Shown: piece after piece, positions 34,095 to 44,130 of the stretch
Position numbering within the stretch: the first letter of the stretch is position 1
Layout of the letters: each line of letters begins with the position of its first letter
NCBI GenBank assembly: GCA_963573305.1
Contig: OY754329.1
Location: 19,559,200-19,623,199, forward strand
DNA: 64,000 nucleotides
Direction: 5' to 3'
Source: Pyrrhosoma nymphula
Taxonomy: Eukaryota > Arthropoda > Insecta > Odonata > Coenagrionidae
Made by a program: the position numbers and the translations under genes
Notes under the pieces: generated by a model
Told to the model about the DNA's origin: nothing
Seen by the model: only the letters and a program-made list of their open reading frames with translations
The model's database searches: none

Positions 34095-35128
34095 AGGAAT
34101 GAGAAGGAAGCCCTGTATAAAGAATATAACCTCGACTGCATAATGTATGTATGCAGTGATTTTTAAAATTTATCTCCGGCATAATTATTTCGAATATTTT
34201 CATAATACGAATAAATATCTAGTTTACCTCATTGCAATTTCACGTAGTTGTGTACAATGTCTTAAGAACGAAAAGCAACGACCTAAATAAAGAGACAACT
34301 AAATTGATAAACTAAAATTTCTAAATTAAGTTTCACCGGAAAAACTTTAAATTAGATAAAATTAAAGACAACCATAACACATGTGAAGGTTAATTAAGAA
34401 ATATCTACCAAACAAGAGTGCCAATATAACTAAATGATGTGGTAGATATCTACTTTAGGTGTGTTTAGTTATAGTTCGGTGCTTTTAATAAACCTTCGCC
34501 AACGTAACACCTATCGTTTACTTTTATTTTATGCATTTAAGCGTTGGTTTCTCCGGTGTAGTTTCTATTGGGGGGTTATAATTTTTTAAATTGGTATATA
34601 ACTAAAAGTGTTAACTGCAAATTTCTTAAACTTCATACAAACTCCTACAGCAAATGAAATGGTAAGAAAATACAGAGGATTGAATAAAAAGTAAATCCAA
34701 ATAACTGTTATGGGAGACATTTCAAGGTTGGAAAGATAGTTATACTACAAATTCAAGGCTAATTATAATAAACAAACAACCTTAAGAAAAAGATAACGCA
34801 AATATGTCTTTAAAAAATAATAACACAAGAAATTACACCGAAATGCATACGACACTCTGTTATGAGAAATAAATAAACTTATGAATGCAACAAAACTTAT
34901 AATTAGTACGGCTAAATAGCTAAATAAAACGATTAATTTGGGTTTAGCAGGATGCTGCATAAATTCTAATTGTTGCTTTGTAGTATTCATTTTTTATTTA
35001 TTTATATTTTTGTCTCAATGATGGCAGCACTATGCACAAGGACGTCCGAACTCGTACATCCTCGAGGAGACACCTCGCCTTACCGCCTATCCTTGAGTCC
35101 TTGAATCCTAACGAATTCGGACGCGGCT
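34095..35128. other. Right arm of the TAA-flanked transposon
   Basis: AT-rich, non-coding. The last 17 bp form the inverted end. Near 35040-35110 there are gtccgaa and cgaggag motifs that mirror those of the left arm. Confidence 0.6.
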
Positions 35129-35131
35129 TAA

Positions 35132-35480
35132 GTGAAAATTAACTATAAACGCAAGAAAAATAAAGAAAAAACCTAAAAACTATAACCCAATGGCGGAATG
35201 GCCAAGGAAGACCTCTACGGCGCTTGAGTTGAGCCAACGGCCCTGGAAGGAAGGTCCGTCAAGAAGTTTTGGAGTCCTCTCCTGGGCTGACGCCGCTGAG
35301 CTTCAAACACAAAATATGTCGTCAAAACTCAGGTTTTCGGTCGATTTCACTGATTCTTGCTTCACAATTTAAATAAACTCTTTATACACATGCACTAATG
35401 TGCAAATTGAACCTGACACCTCGAAATTCACTCGTAATTGAAGGTAACTCAGGAGCAAGCTCCGTCACCAACCAAACAAT
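35132..35480 (-). other. X1 5'UTR, outer part
   Basis: Resumes the X1 leader after the insertion and matches 13990-14334. On the minus strand it begins with ttggttggtgacggagcttg after the GA tract. The plus-strand frame at 35190-35372 is a chance frame in this leader. Confidence 0.85.
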
Positions 35481-36305
35481 GAGAGAAAGAGACTTTGACT
35501 TTGACATTTTTATTACTTATCCTGGGTTGGATGATGCCAGATGGCCCCTCCTTCCCCCGCCCCAGGGCTCAATCTGTTACAAAGTTACAAGCATTTCACT
35601 TCATTTGGCACGCAGGCCGGTTTTTTGCATGTTCTTACACATAAATTTGTCATGTTCGTCTTGCATTTTTAATTTGGAGTTATTTTTTGTTTGGAGCGTT
35701 AATTTTTTATCACATTGGTTTATAAGAGTTTTTAACAGTTAACTTTGTCAAGTCCATCTTGCATTTTTCATTTGTATTTTTTGTAAGAATGTAGTCTCGC
35801 GTTGTAAAACATAGAAAAAGGCCCTGACGATGACACCCCTTTAAGAAACAACACTCGCGGTTCGTCTCTAGTCACTCGGGAAAAACTTAAGTCTTCGTAA
35901 AAAAGCAAAAACTTTAAAAATGTATATCTCCGGTCCTAGGGCACGTAAGACCCTCCGGTTACCACCAAAGTACTCGAGCAACTGTACTTAAAAAAAAACA
36001 ATCGGAGGAAATAGCCCTCGATATAACACCACCCTCGCAAAGACAAATGACGAGCGCTTCAAAAGGTAAACAAGAAGAAAGCACACGAAAAATCAGTCAT
36101 ATCTCCCTTAAAACCTCACGTATTTACAAAATTCTAGCGAAATACTAAAGATCGTAAGTAGTGGCATCCACTTATAACACTGAGGGATCCGAAATCCGCC
36201 AAAAGTGATACCAAAGTAAACTATGTCACAGTGGATCGTTGACAACGTATTCAACAATAAATATTTTAATAACTCTTGTAGTAATCACTTTGGGAGATAA
36301 CCAAC
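35481..36305 (-). mobile_element. Chimeric X2/X1 deletion derivative
   Basis: The right part, 35846-36303, matches the X2 5'UTR and first ORF1 bases at 40107-40565. The left part, 35500-35790, matches the X1 3'UTR at 14352-14660. Nothing of ORF1 or ORF2 lies between. It is thus about 0.8 kb of 5' end from one family joined to the 3' end of another, with a GA tract on both sides. It encodes nothing and would need another element's machinery. Confidence 0.75.
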
Positions 36306-36306
36306 C

Positions 36307-36336
36307 AAGAGAGAGGGAGGGGGTGAGAGGGGGGGC
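36307..36336. repeat. GA/GGGAG microsatellite at X2 3' end
   Basis: gagagagggagggggtgaga-type tract between the 5' end of the chimera (ccaaccaa) and the 3' end of X2. Confidence 0.85.
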
Positions 36337-36438
36337 ACACATACTCGACTAGAATGACTGGATGTTAGTGGGGTAAGGGGAAATAAATACGTAATAATTA
36401 TACAAATAGGGGAATTGTTAAAAACTGTAAAAGATGGA

Positions 36439-39297
36439 CTATGCGTCAGCAATAAAATTGTTTAAGATGTGCTTAATGAGTCGGCTTCTTGTAAAATTGG
36501 ACTTAATTTCCCTAGGAAGTTTGTTAAAATGCCTCGCAAAGGAGGTTATAAAGGAGCCCGCCATCCTGGACTGCCGATGGTACGGTATGACAAAGGTGTC
36601 ATCCGAGTTTCTAGTGGTCCGGTTATTGGTGTGTCCCAGGAGGGCCATGTTGATGGCGATGTAAGATGGCAAGTTACACTGCCACACCTTATACCCCGTG
36701 GTGGTAATTGAGAGGGATTGCCTTTCCTTCATTTTTAGTACCCCCTCCCTCTTATAGATTGGGGTCATATGTTCATCCCATCTCGGCCGGAAGACGTAAC
36801 GCAAAATAGCGTTTTGCGCCACCTGCAACCGTTGCCTATCCGTACCTGACAGGTCGCTACAGGGAATGAGAGGGTAGTCGAGGATAGGGAAAACCAGGGA
36901 TTTAGCGAGGGTCAGCTTCGTACGGCGGCTGGGCCTGAAATGCATCCCAGGGAGGCGGCAAAGGATCCCGTGCACACGGGAAGCCGTCTAGGGCACCTGC
37001 CGCGTCCAACTCAGGTCGTCGGCAATGGTGACCCCCAGATATTTCAGAGCAGGGACGTAGGGGATATTACTGTTTCCTAATTGGATAGGGGGCGTGTGGG
37101 GGCCGAAATATCGATCCCTGAGTCGACGATTTCCGTCCACCATGGCCTTACTCTTTGAGGCGTTGACGGTAAGACCCATCCCGCGGAACCATTCACACAA
37201 ACCAAATCCGCATTCGTTTCATTCACGCAATCACTCAGGGATGGGCCCGGTGCGTCGTTCAACAGGAGGACGTCGTCCGCGTACAGCATTATCCTCGAAG
37301 AGACGTCGAGGCGACCCACTCCATCTATAAATAAGTTAAAAAGGATAGTGGACAGGCATGATCCTTAGGGTACTCCGTTCGGGAAAGTCCGCCACGGCCG
37401 ACGCACCGCCTCCGGGACACGGATGGTCCCCGTCCTCCCCCTGAGGAAGGCCGCGAACCACCCCACCGCCGCCGGCTCGAACTGCAAGGCACCTGCAGCA
37501 GCCTATCGTGGTTCACCGAATCGTAGGCTTGGGCAATGTCCAGGGCGGCCATCACGGTCAGTTGTCGGCGGTCCATTGCTTCCCGGATGGGATCCAGGAC
37601 TCCAACAAGCGCGAGGTGCGTCCCATGGCGAGGCCGGAAAGCGGACTGCGACCCACACAGTATTTCCTCCCGAGCGAAGTGGGAGGTGATCTGGTTCAGG
37701 GCGACAGCATCCAGAATCTTTCCCAGACAGTTCCCCACTGAGCTAGGTCGGTATTGGTCAGGGGATGAGGGCGACGGGACCTTGGGGAGAGGGATGACGA
37801 CCGATTTCTTCCACTCACTAGGGTAGCACCCTGAGGAGAAACGTGTTGATTATTTTGGCTAGGGGCTTCTTGATCACGGGCAGGAGGAGCCGCAGCATCT
37901 CCGGAACGATCCCGTCAGGGCCGGGCGTACGGGTATTCAAGGTCTTTACTGCCGTCCCCACGTTAGCCTCGGACACCGGCGTAAAGATGAAAGGCGAATG
38001 ACGGGTAGGGGGGGGGTACGAGCGGGGTGGTATCCCCAGATGCTCCACCCCCGAGAGGAGAAGTGCTCCAGAAGCTCCTCAGGAGGAACGGTGGTGCTCC
38101 CCAGCGGACGAAAGCCGACACCCCCCTGAGAGCGAATGACCCTCCAAAGGTTTGCGTTGCCACCCGTAAGGCTACCAGAGGGCGACGGGACTTTATTTTT
38201 TTCGTTTCGGACTTTTTGCTTGGTGGCGTTCCTTGCAACCCGGAATGCCTTCCAGTTTGCTGCGCTCTTATCTTTGGTGTAGTCTTTATACAGAATGTCT
38301 CTCTTCGCCATATCCGTTCTTATTTCCTGACCGAGCCACGGTGCTGGCGGCCGCCGCATCCTGATCTTGCGAAGCGGGGCGTGCTGTCGAACACCTCCAG
38401 GATCACGTCACGGAGGGCAACGGCACACACGTCGAGGTCCGCGTTCATGTCCAGCGCTGCGAGTTCGTCTAGCTTCGGGTCCCCCAACAAGGCCGCGAGA
38501 TTGATGTATTTGAGACTCCGGGTGTGGACGAACCTGGGGGGGCCGGGTCGCGGTACCGGAGAGGCTACAAAATACGAGGTCATGCCGCGACAGGCCAGGT
38601 GCGGGCTCCCTTCCCTGCGTCACCACCCCGGCGTCCCCCACAGTGAACATCAGGAAGTGTGCTGTTGGAAGTACTGGTGTGGTGGGTGGGCCCGGTGGAT
38701 AAAAGCGAAAGACCGGCATCGCTGGCTGCCCGGAGGAGGGCACGGGTATTGCAATCGTCCTTGTTCACCGGAACGTTGAAGTCCCCGAGAAGAATAGCTC
38801 TCTTGTAGCTGGAGGCAAGTTCACCGAATCTGGTTAGGGTCGTCTGAGGGGCACGCATTTTAGGGGGGCAGTATGCGACTCCCACCAGTAGGGAAGTGTC
38901 CCTCCGTCACCTCCAGGAAGAGGTACTCCCCCCGGCTGTCTTCAGATGAGGATGAGGCGGACACCGTCCTGGAACGAAAGCCTTCCTAGACATACAGGGC
39001 AACTCCACCTCCTGCCCTGTAGGTGCGATCGTTCCGGAATGTGGAGTACCCTGGGATCCTGTACGGTACTTCGCTGTGGTCGGGATGAAGGTGAGTTTCG
39101 GAAACTGCTATCACAGAGTCCCTCCGGGCCTCGAAGATCGTCACGAAGTCTGCCCAGTGGGCTCGGAGGGACTCTGTGTTAACGTGGGCTATAATTAGGA
39201 AGGGGGATCTGGTAGGAAAGGTAGGTGGCTGCAGGATTTGTGGTGATGGTGGAGGTGGAAAGGGAACGAAACTGCTAAGAATTCCTGGGGACCCGCC
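36439..39297 (-). pseudogene. X2 ORF2: endonuclease and reverse transcriptase
   Basis: Minus-strand blocks in order: AHVNTESLRAHWADFVTIFE with AVSETHLHPDH and RNDRTYRAGGGVALYV (39190-38986, APE endonuclease); GVAYCPPK, ILLGDFNVPVNKDD and PTHHT (38885-38600); linker RPPAPWLGQEIRTDMAKRD and FRVARNATKQKVRN (38359-38130); reverse transcriptase NCLGKILDAVALNQI, GSQSAFRPRHGTH, VMAALDIAQAYDSVNHDRLL (37738-37500) and the catalytic IMLYADDVLLL (about 37270-37290); thumb PYVPALKYLGVTIADDLSW (about 37010-37060); C-terminus RLQVAQNAILRYVF and GSFITSFARHFNKLPREIK (36975-36439). The stop at 36439 keeps the C-terminus intact. Frame changes occur at about 39190, 38590, 37490, 37320, 37200 and 36985. There is no RNase H. 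Confidence 0.85.
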
Positions 39298-39301
39298 ATC
39301 A
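39297..39301 (-). promoter_or_regulatory. X2 overlapping stop-start TGATG
   Basis: Minus strand: ctgTGATGgcg. The stop of ORF1 and the start of ORF2 share one base. This is the overlap type used for termination-reinitiation in SART1-like elements (UAAUG there). Confidence 0.7.
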
Positions 39302-40132
39302 CAGTCCCAACTCCTCCCGGAGACGAGATATAAGAGTCTGGCACCTCTTTCCCTGCTTGCTCTGTCGATCCTTGCCCGACCTGGCCGTCTGTCTCTCCGT
39401 GACCCTGCCAAGAAAGGTTCTAGGGTCGATCCCCAGCAACCCAAGAAGAGGGACGGCCTCCTTCGTCTTCACCGCCTCCTTCATCGCCAGGGCGAATAAA
39501 CCATCCGGTATCCCTCCTTTGGACGGATCCTCAGGAGTGCAAGGTCGCTCGACGGCGTCCTGTTCGTCCGACGTCACGGACGAGGTCTCGTCCCCATCCT
39601 TCGTCGCCCTCCTCAGCTCTCCACCGGCAGGCCGTTTGGCTGGGACCCGGGGGGGGGGGGACTACGGCCTGTCTTAATTCCAACCCTCGTTGAAGACTCG
39701 ACGTCCATGGGGGCTCCCCTCCCTTCCTGGCCCTCAGAGTCCTCGCCTTCAGCTGGTACGGGCACCGGTACAGAGACAGTAGGAATAGTCTTAGGAACGG
39801 GGCTGGGTTTGGGTGCAGGGGCCTGGGTAGACCCCCTCACTTCAGGGGAGGTAACCGGGGCAGATAACGCCTCTACGTTGGAAGAGGAGGGTCCTGGATC
39901 TATTCGGGAAGGCAGGGGGGGGGTCCTGAGTCGGTCCGGTACCAGATGCAGGCCCCGGATCAGCTTGTTCGCCTTCCGGGCCTGGAGGAAGTGGGCAAGG
40001 GGTGGCCGGAGTCCGCTCCTCAGCCGGCTTCGTCTTGGACTTCGCTATCTCCACACACGGGGCAAGCCGATGCAACCCGTATTGCAAAGGTGAAAGATGG
40101 GACACCGAAACAACACTCGCGGTTCGTCTCAA
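39299..40132 (-). pseudogene. X2 ORF1, partial
   Basis: Minus-strand pieces: 40132-39842 (MRRTASVVSVSHLSPLQYGL then a Pro-rich stretch), 39840-39613 (Pro/Val/Ala-rich) and 39577-39299. The last has the conserved C-terminal module of this group: VPLLGLLGIDPRTFLGRVTE and KRCQTLISRLREELGL, comparable with X1 (YIYALGVNLAGLL) and X3 (YLLSLGVDPSSLR). No CCHC knuckle is found, unlike in X1 and X3, so the middle has probably been deleted. Homopolymer G runs at about 39650 and 39918 sit at frame changes. The ORF1 stop TGA (39299-39301) overlaps the ORF2 ATG (39297-39299) as TGATG. Confidence 0.65.
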
Positions 40133-40755
40133 GTCACTCGCGAATAAAAACTAAGTCTAAACTAAAAAATTTTAAAAATGAATAACTTCTGCACAATAGC
40201 ACGTAAGACCTTCCGGTTACCACTAAAATTACCGTGCAACTATTCTTTAATAGAGGTAACCGGAGAAAAAAGCCCTTGTAATAGCAGCACCCTAGCGGGA
40301 ACAAAAGACGATCGCTACAAATGTAAACAACACGAACAAGCACACGAAAAACCAGTCGTAACTCTCTTAGTACCTAATGTATCTTCAAAATTTTCACGAA
40401 ATATTGATGGGTGTAATGAGGGGCAACTATTTATACCACTTAGGGTTCCTAAATACACCAAAAAGAGACACCAAAGTGAAACTGTATCGTCACAGTAAAT
40501 CGTTGACAACGTAACACCACTAAACACCTTATAACTCGTGAAATAATCACTTAAGGAGATAGCCACGTTAGCAACGATTAAAACCAATAGTTTCACACCA
40601 ACCTCCATTAAGAACAAAGCCAAAGGCCCCGTCCAGGGCCGGTTGAGAGGCCGAATGTCAATAGCTGGGCACAAGTCACGTTTATTATCCTAAGTACCTC
40701 AAATTAAGACGCCTGGTGATAACATTTGCTATAAGAGGTAAAAGAGATAGCCCTG
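40133..40755 (-). other. X2 5'UTR
   Basis: The part at 40107-40565 is repeated at 35846-36303. The outermost 190 bp are unique to this copy. It is A/T-rich, non-coding, and ends at the long GA tract. Confidence 0.65.
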
Positions 40756-40848
40756 CACTAAAGAGAGGGGGAGAGGGAGGGAGAGAGGGGGGGAGGGGAA
40801 GAGAGAGAGGGGGGAGGGGAAGAGGGAGAGAGAGAGACTTGTGAATTA
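40756..40848. repeat. Long GA/GGGA microsatellite between X3 and X2
   Basis: About 90 bp of (ga)n, (ggga)n and ggggag units, joining the 5' end of X2 to the 3' end of X3. Confidence 0.9.
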
Positions 40849-41600
40849 TTTTACCTGAGGTGGTTGAGACCAGGTGGGCCCCTCTTCCCCCACCCCAGGG
40901 CTCATCTCTTACAGAGTGTATTTCAGTTGTATATATGTGGCACGCAGGCCGGTAGTTCAGATACATTGGTTTGTTTTTTAGCCAAGTCATTTATCTTTAT
41001 GATCTTTTTTGTTGAAGCACGCAGATCGGTACCTCGATCTGATGGGAATGATCCCCCACTTGTCCTACGTCTCCCACCAGCATTGCCAACCGTTTACCAT
41101 ATAACAAATGTAGAGATATATTTTTAGTACATGGTTGATTTAAAAGGTAAATAGTTTAATAAATAAATACATAAGTAAATAGATGAATAAATAAAAAAAT
41201 ATATTTGCATAATAATCACTAAAACATTGTTAATTTGTGTCATAGAAAATAAGTAACTAAATATGTGTATTAGTGACTATCTGTTGGACAAGATAAGATG
41301 TATAAGTAAATAAAGGACAGTGAATAATTTGGTGTCTAGTTAAAACAATGTGAACGTAATAAGTTGTTATGCAAACGAATAAATAAATATATAAATAGGT
41401 GTTTAAAACATAAAATTTGATAAGTTGAGTTATAAAAGGTATAATCATAATTACAGCAGAATAAATCATATTAAAAATAAGTGATTTCATCATTTAGGGA
41501 CTAGCGTCATTTAAAAGATTAAAAATGACATTAAAAACATTAAAAGTAAAATACGTGAGGGGACTAAGGTGTAGAGTACAATTATGGAACGTCCATGGTG
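40849..41600 (-). other. X3 3'UTR
   Basis: Contains the 3' motif shared with X1 (40855-40960), then AT-rich sequence with aaataaa-type repeats (41140-41420). No gene is seen; the minus frame 41257-41493 is hydrophobic by AT bias and is not called. Confidence 0.65.
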
Positions 41601-44125
41601 TAGCCTCTTGCCAGGAATTTTTTTACATTGTTTTTAGTTGGCTTCCTCTAAATGACCTCCGGTAGAGAGTTGTAAGTTCTCGCGAAGGTCACTACAAAAG
41701 AGCCCCCCATTCGAGCCGTCCGATGTAGTGGCAGTCTAAATGTTTTGCCTCCTGACGGGTATCCCTCGAATGTACCTCCTCCATGGTAATCACTCCTGCT
41801 CAGGTACTCCGGTACTTAATGCGTTATGGTGGATAGACCTGCCAAAAGACAGAAGTACAATTTTCTGTCATTTATTATTAGAAGGTTTTCCTTTGCGTAA
41901 ATGGGAGTGAAGTGATCCCATAATCCTGGACGGAATATATATCTAATGCAGGTATTTTATGCCAATTGAAATCTGTTGAGATCCTGCCCAGACAAATCGC
42001 AGTATGGTAGCAGCGAGTAGTCCATTATTTATTGCAGTAATGTTTTGTCTTGAGTGAGCTTTAGATTTGTAGCTGGTCTAAACTGCATTCTTTTTAATTG
42101 CCTGAGTCCTCAGTGTACTCGGGAAATCACCTTAGAAATTTGTTTATCCCACTTCGAATCGTTCGATATTAAGATACCCAGGTATTTGAATTCCTGTGCA
42201 TAGGGTACCGTCGTACCTCTTATTGAGACTCTGAGACAAGAGACGTTTGTGTCCCACCACCGCTGTGGTACATTTCTTCGGGTTAATTCACATTCCCATC
42301 CCGGTGAACCACGTAGCAATCTTCTCGATGTCCTCGTTGTTCATGCGGATTGCGTCGGCTAAGGAATTACCGTCGTATGACAGTGAGAGTAGGACGTCGT
42401 CCGCGTACAGAAATATTCTGGCGTTAATATTGTGCCGGGTCACTCCGTCTACATACAAATTGGAAAGGGTGGAGGAGAGACTAGATCTCTGTGGGACTCC
42501 CATCTCTTGAGTTCTCCAATTGGGGTGTAGGCTCCGTCCTACTCGGATCGTAACCTGTCGGAATCACAGGTAGTCGCCCACCAGTGACGCTGATTCTTCT
42601 TTAAAATTCAGCTCCCGGAGTCGTATGCTCTGGCCAAATCGAGCGTGACTATTAATGATAGTTCCCTCTTATCGATCGCCTCCCTTATGCCGTCCAGGAA
42701 CCCCACCAGTGCCGTGTGGGTACTGTAATGGTCTTTGAAGGCAGACTGGTTGTCGCTGAGAATACTGTTTGTGGATGTGGTCGGAGATCTCTTTCTGTAG
42801 GAGAGAGTCGAAAATTTTACCCAATGCGTTTGCTATGGAGGTCGGCCAGTAATGCGCACATTCCGTAGGTGAGGGTATTTTAGGTAGTGGGATGATGGCT
42901 GACTTTTTCCACGGCTCTGGGTATTTGGCCTGTTCGATAGAGGTGTTGAATATGGTCGTGACTGGCCCTTTCAGCGCTGGTGCTAACAGCCGCATCATGG
43001 CGGGAGATATCTCGTCCGGGCCGCTCGTTCTAGATTTTTGAGCCTTGATCAATGCCCCCACCTCTCTCCGACACCCTCCGGAACTGGAAGGGCGGGTGAT
43101 GACCCGGGGTGGAGGACTGGTTACTTTGTACGTCAGGTGGTGAAGGTACTGAGGTAGGATGACGAAGAAGTCCTCAAGGTATCGTGTGGGACGTTACATC
43201 GTTTACGTCAACGGGTCCTTCTTTATGACTCTTTGTTTTAAGGTTACATGTTTATCAAAAATGTGTGTGACGATTTCAGTGAGGGACTTGGCATTCTTGT
43301 GGATGTCGCTTTGTCCCAGTATTTGGCCGAGATCTTGAAGGAGAGGGTCGGAGAGCACCGTTGGAATGTCGACTCTTTTAAGGGCCCTGAATGTGATAGG
43401 TCGGGCTGGACGGGTACGTGAAACAAATGAGAGAGAACAGAAAATTAGGTCGTGGGTTGACAGACCTGGGGTTGGGGATTGTCGTTGGCTGTTTACTTGA
43501 CTTGTATTGGAAAGGATGACAAGATCTAGGGTGTTTTGGGTGGTGTCAGTGTGAAATGTATGTTGGTAGGGTAGAATCCTGATATCTACGTCGTGAATGG
43601 CATTTACAAAGCTCCGAACCGGTCCCTCGTTCTTATTGATGGGTGTATTGAAGTGTCCAACAAGTATTGCGTTTGTGTTCTGTGTTGCTTCTGCGGCGAA
43701 CAGGGTAACTACAGACTAGGGTGTCCTTGTCTTGGGGGGGCAATAGGCAACGCCTACGAGGGTGCTCCTTCTGCCCGCTCCGACTTCCACGAAAAGGTAC
43801 TCTTCGCGTTCGAGATGTGTTCTCCAGACCTTCCTACTTCTTTGACTGGAATGTTGTCATTAATGTATATGACTACTCCTCCGCCTCCCCGGTAAGAGCT
43901 GTCGTTCCTGATTAACGAATATCCAGTTATTTTAAAAGCGGGGTCGGGGTACGCGGGGTCAAGGTGGCTTTCGGATACTGCAATTATTTCGTCGTTTCTT
44001 GATTTAGTAAGTAGGGTAAATTCTCCCCATGGGGCCCGAAGGGAATGGGCGTTTACGTGGGCGACCGAGATGTTGTTGATCATCCTGAGTTGGCCTCAGT
44101 CGTAGGACCTGTTATCACCCGCCAT
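41600..44125 (-). pseudogene. X3 ORF2: endonuclease and reverse transcriptase
   Basis: Starts at ATG 44123-44125, two nt after the ORF1 stop, as MAGDNRSYD followed by an in-frame TGA. The endonuclease then reads VAHVNAHSLRAPWGEFTLL, AVSESHLDPAYPD and RNDSSYRGGGGVVIYI (44083-43850). Linker and reverse transcriptase follow: RTSGPDEISPAMMRLLAPAL and SIANALGKIFDSLLQKEIS (43061-42750), GVPQRSSLSSTLSNLYVDGV (GVPQR in place of GVPQG) and FLYADDVLLSLS (42503-42390), EFKYLGILISNDSKWDKQI (about 42140-42200). The C-terminus near 41650-41740 has MGGSFVVTFARTYNSLPEV. Compared with the fragment at 46306-46740, about 230 bp are missing near 43205. It is clearly inactive. Confidence 0.8.
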
Positions 44126-44130
44126 TTTCA
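44123..44130 (-). promoter_or_regulatory. X3 ORF1 stop / ORF2 start junction
   Basis: Minus strand: TGA AA ATG. Spacing of 2 nt. Confidence 0.7.

Larger units (their letters stand above)
20654..35128. mobile_element. TAA-flanked DNA transposon carrying two nested elements
   Basis: The ends are inverted: agccgcatccgaatttg at 20654 and the reverse complement of agccgcgtccgaattcg at 35112-35128. TAA flanks both sides (20651-20653 and 35129-35131). The two X1 paralogues at about 13975-14050 and 55115-55190 have the empty site, ttataa followed directly by the leader that resumes at 35132. With the nested I/Nimb and Harbinger C removed, about 1.43 kb of non-coding DNA remains (20654-20753, 26458-26754, 34095-35128). 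A TAA duplication fits the PIF/Harbinger superfamily, so this is probably a non-autonomous member. Confidence 0.85.
14337..35480 (-). mobile_element. X1 non-LTR retrotransposon split by a 14.5-kb insertion
   Basis: X1 runs from its 5' end near 35480 through a 5'UTR (35480-35129, resuming at 20653), ORF1 and ORF2 to a 3' end with a GA-rich tail at 14337. Without the insertion at 20654-35128 it is about 6.7 kb. The lack of RNase H, the APE-type endonuclease, the YADD reverse transcriptase and the C-terminal 'SFxxxFARxxNxLP' motif point to the CR1/L2/Kiri/Daphne group of the jockey superfamily; the clade is not settled. Several frame breaks make this copy inactive. Confidence 0.8.
36307..40755 (-). 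mobile_element. X2 non-LTR retrotransposon, 4.4 kb
   Basis: Second family of the array, same gene order as X1 and X3 on the minus strand: 5'UTR (40755-40133), ORF1 (40132-39299), ORF2 (39297-36439) and a short 3'UTR (36438-36337). ORF1 lacks the N-terminal and knuckle regions seen in X1 and X3, so this copy has probably lost part of ORF1 between the leader and the Pro-rich segment. The frame is broken in many places. Confidence 0.75.

Noticed and set aside
38027..38779. Plus-strand open frame of 250 codons
   Set aside because: Antisense shadow of X2 ORF2, whose minus-strand frames hold the conserved linker and endonuclease motifs.
36307..40848. CRISPR-like or regularly spaced repeats
   Set aside because: The repeats are simple GA-rich microsatellites without spacers, and the window is clearly eukaryotic.
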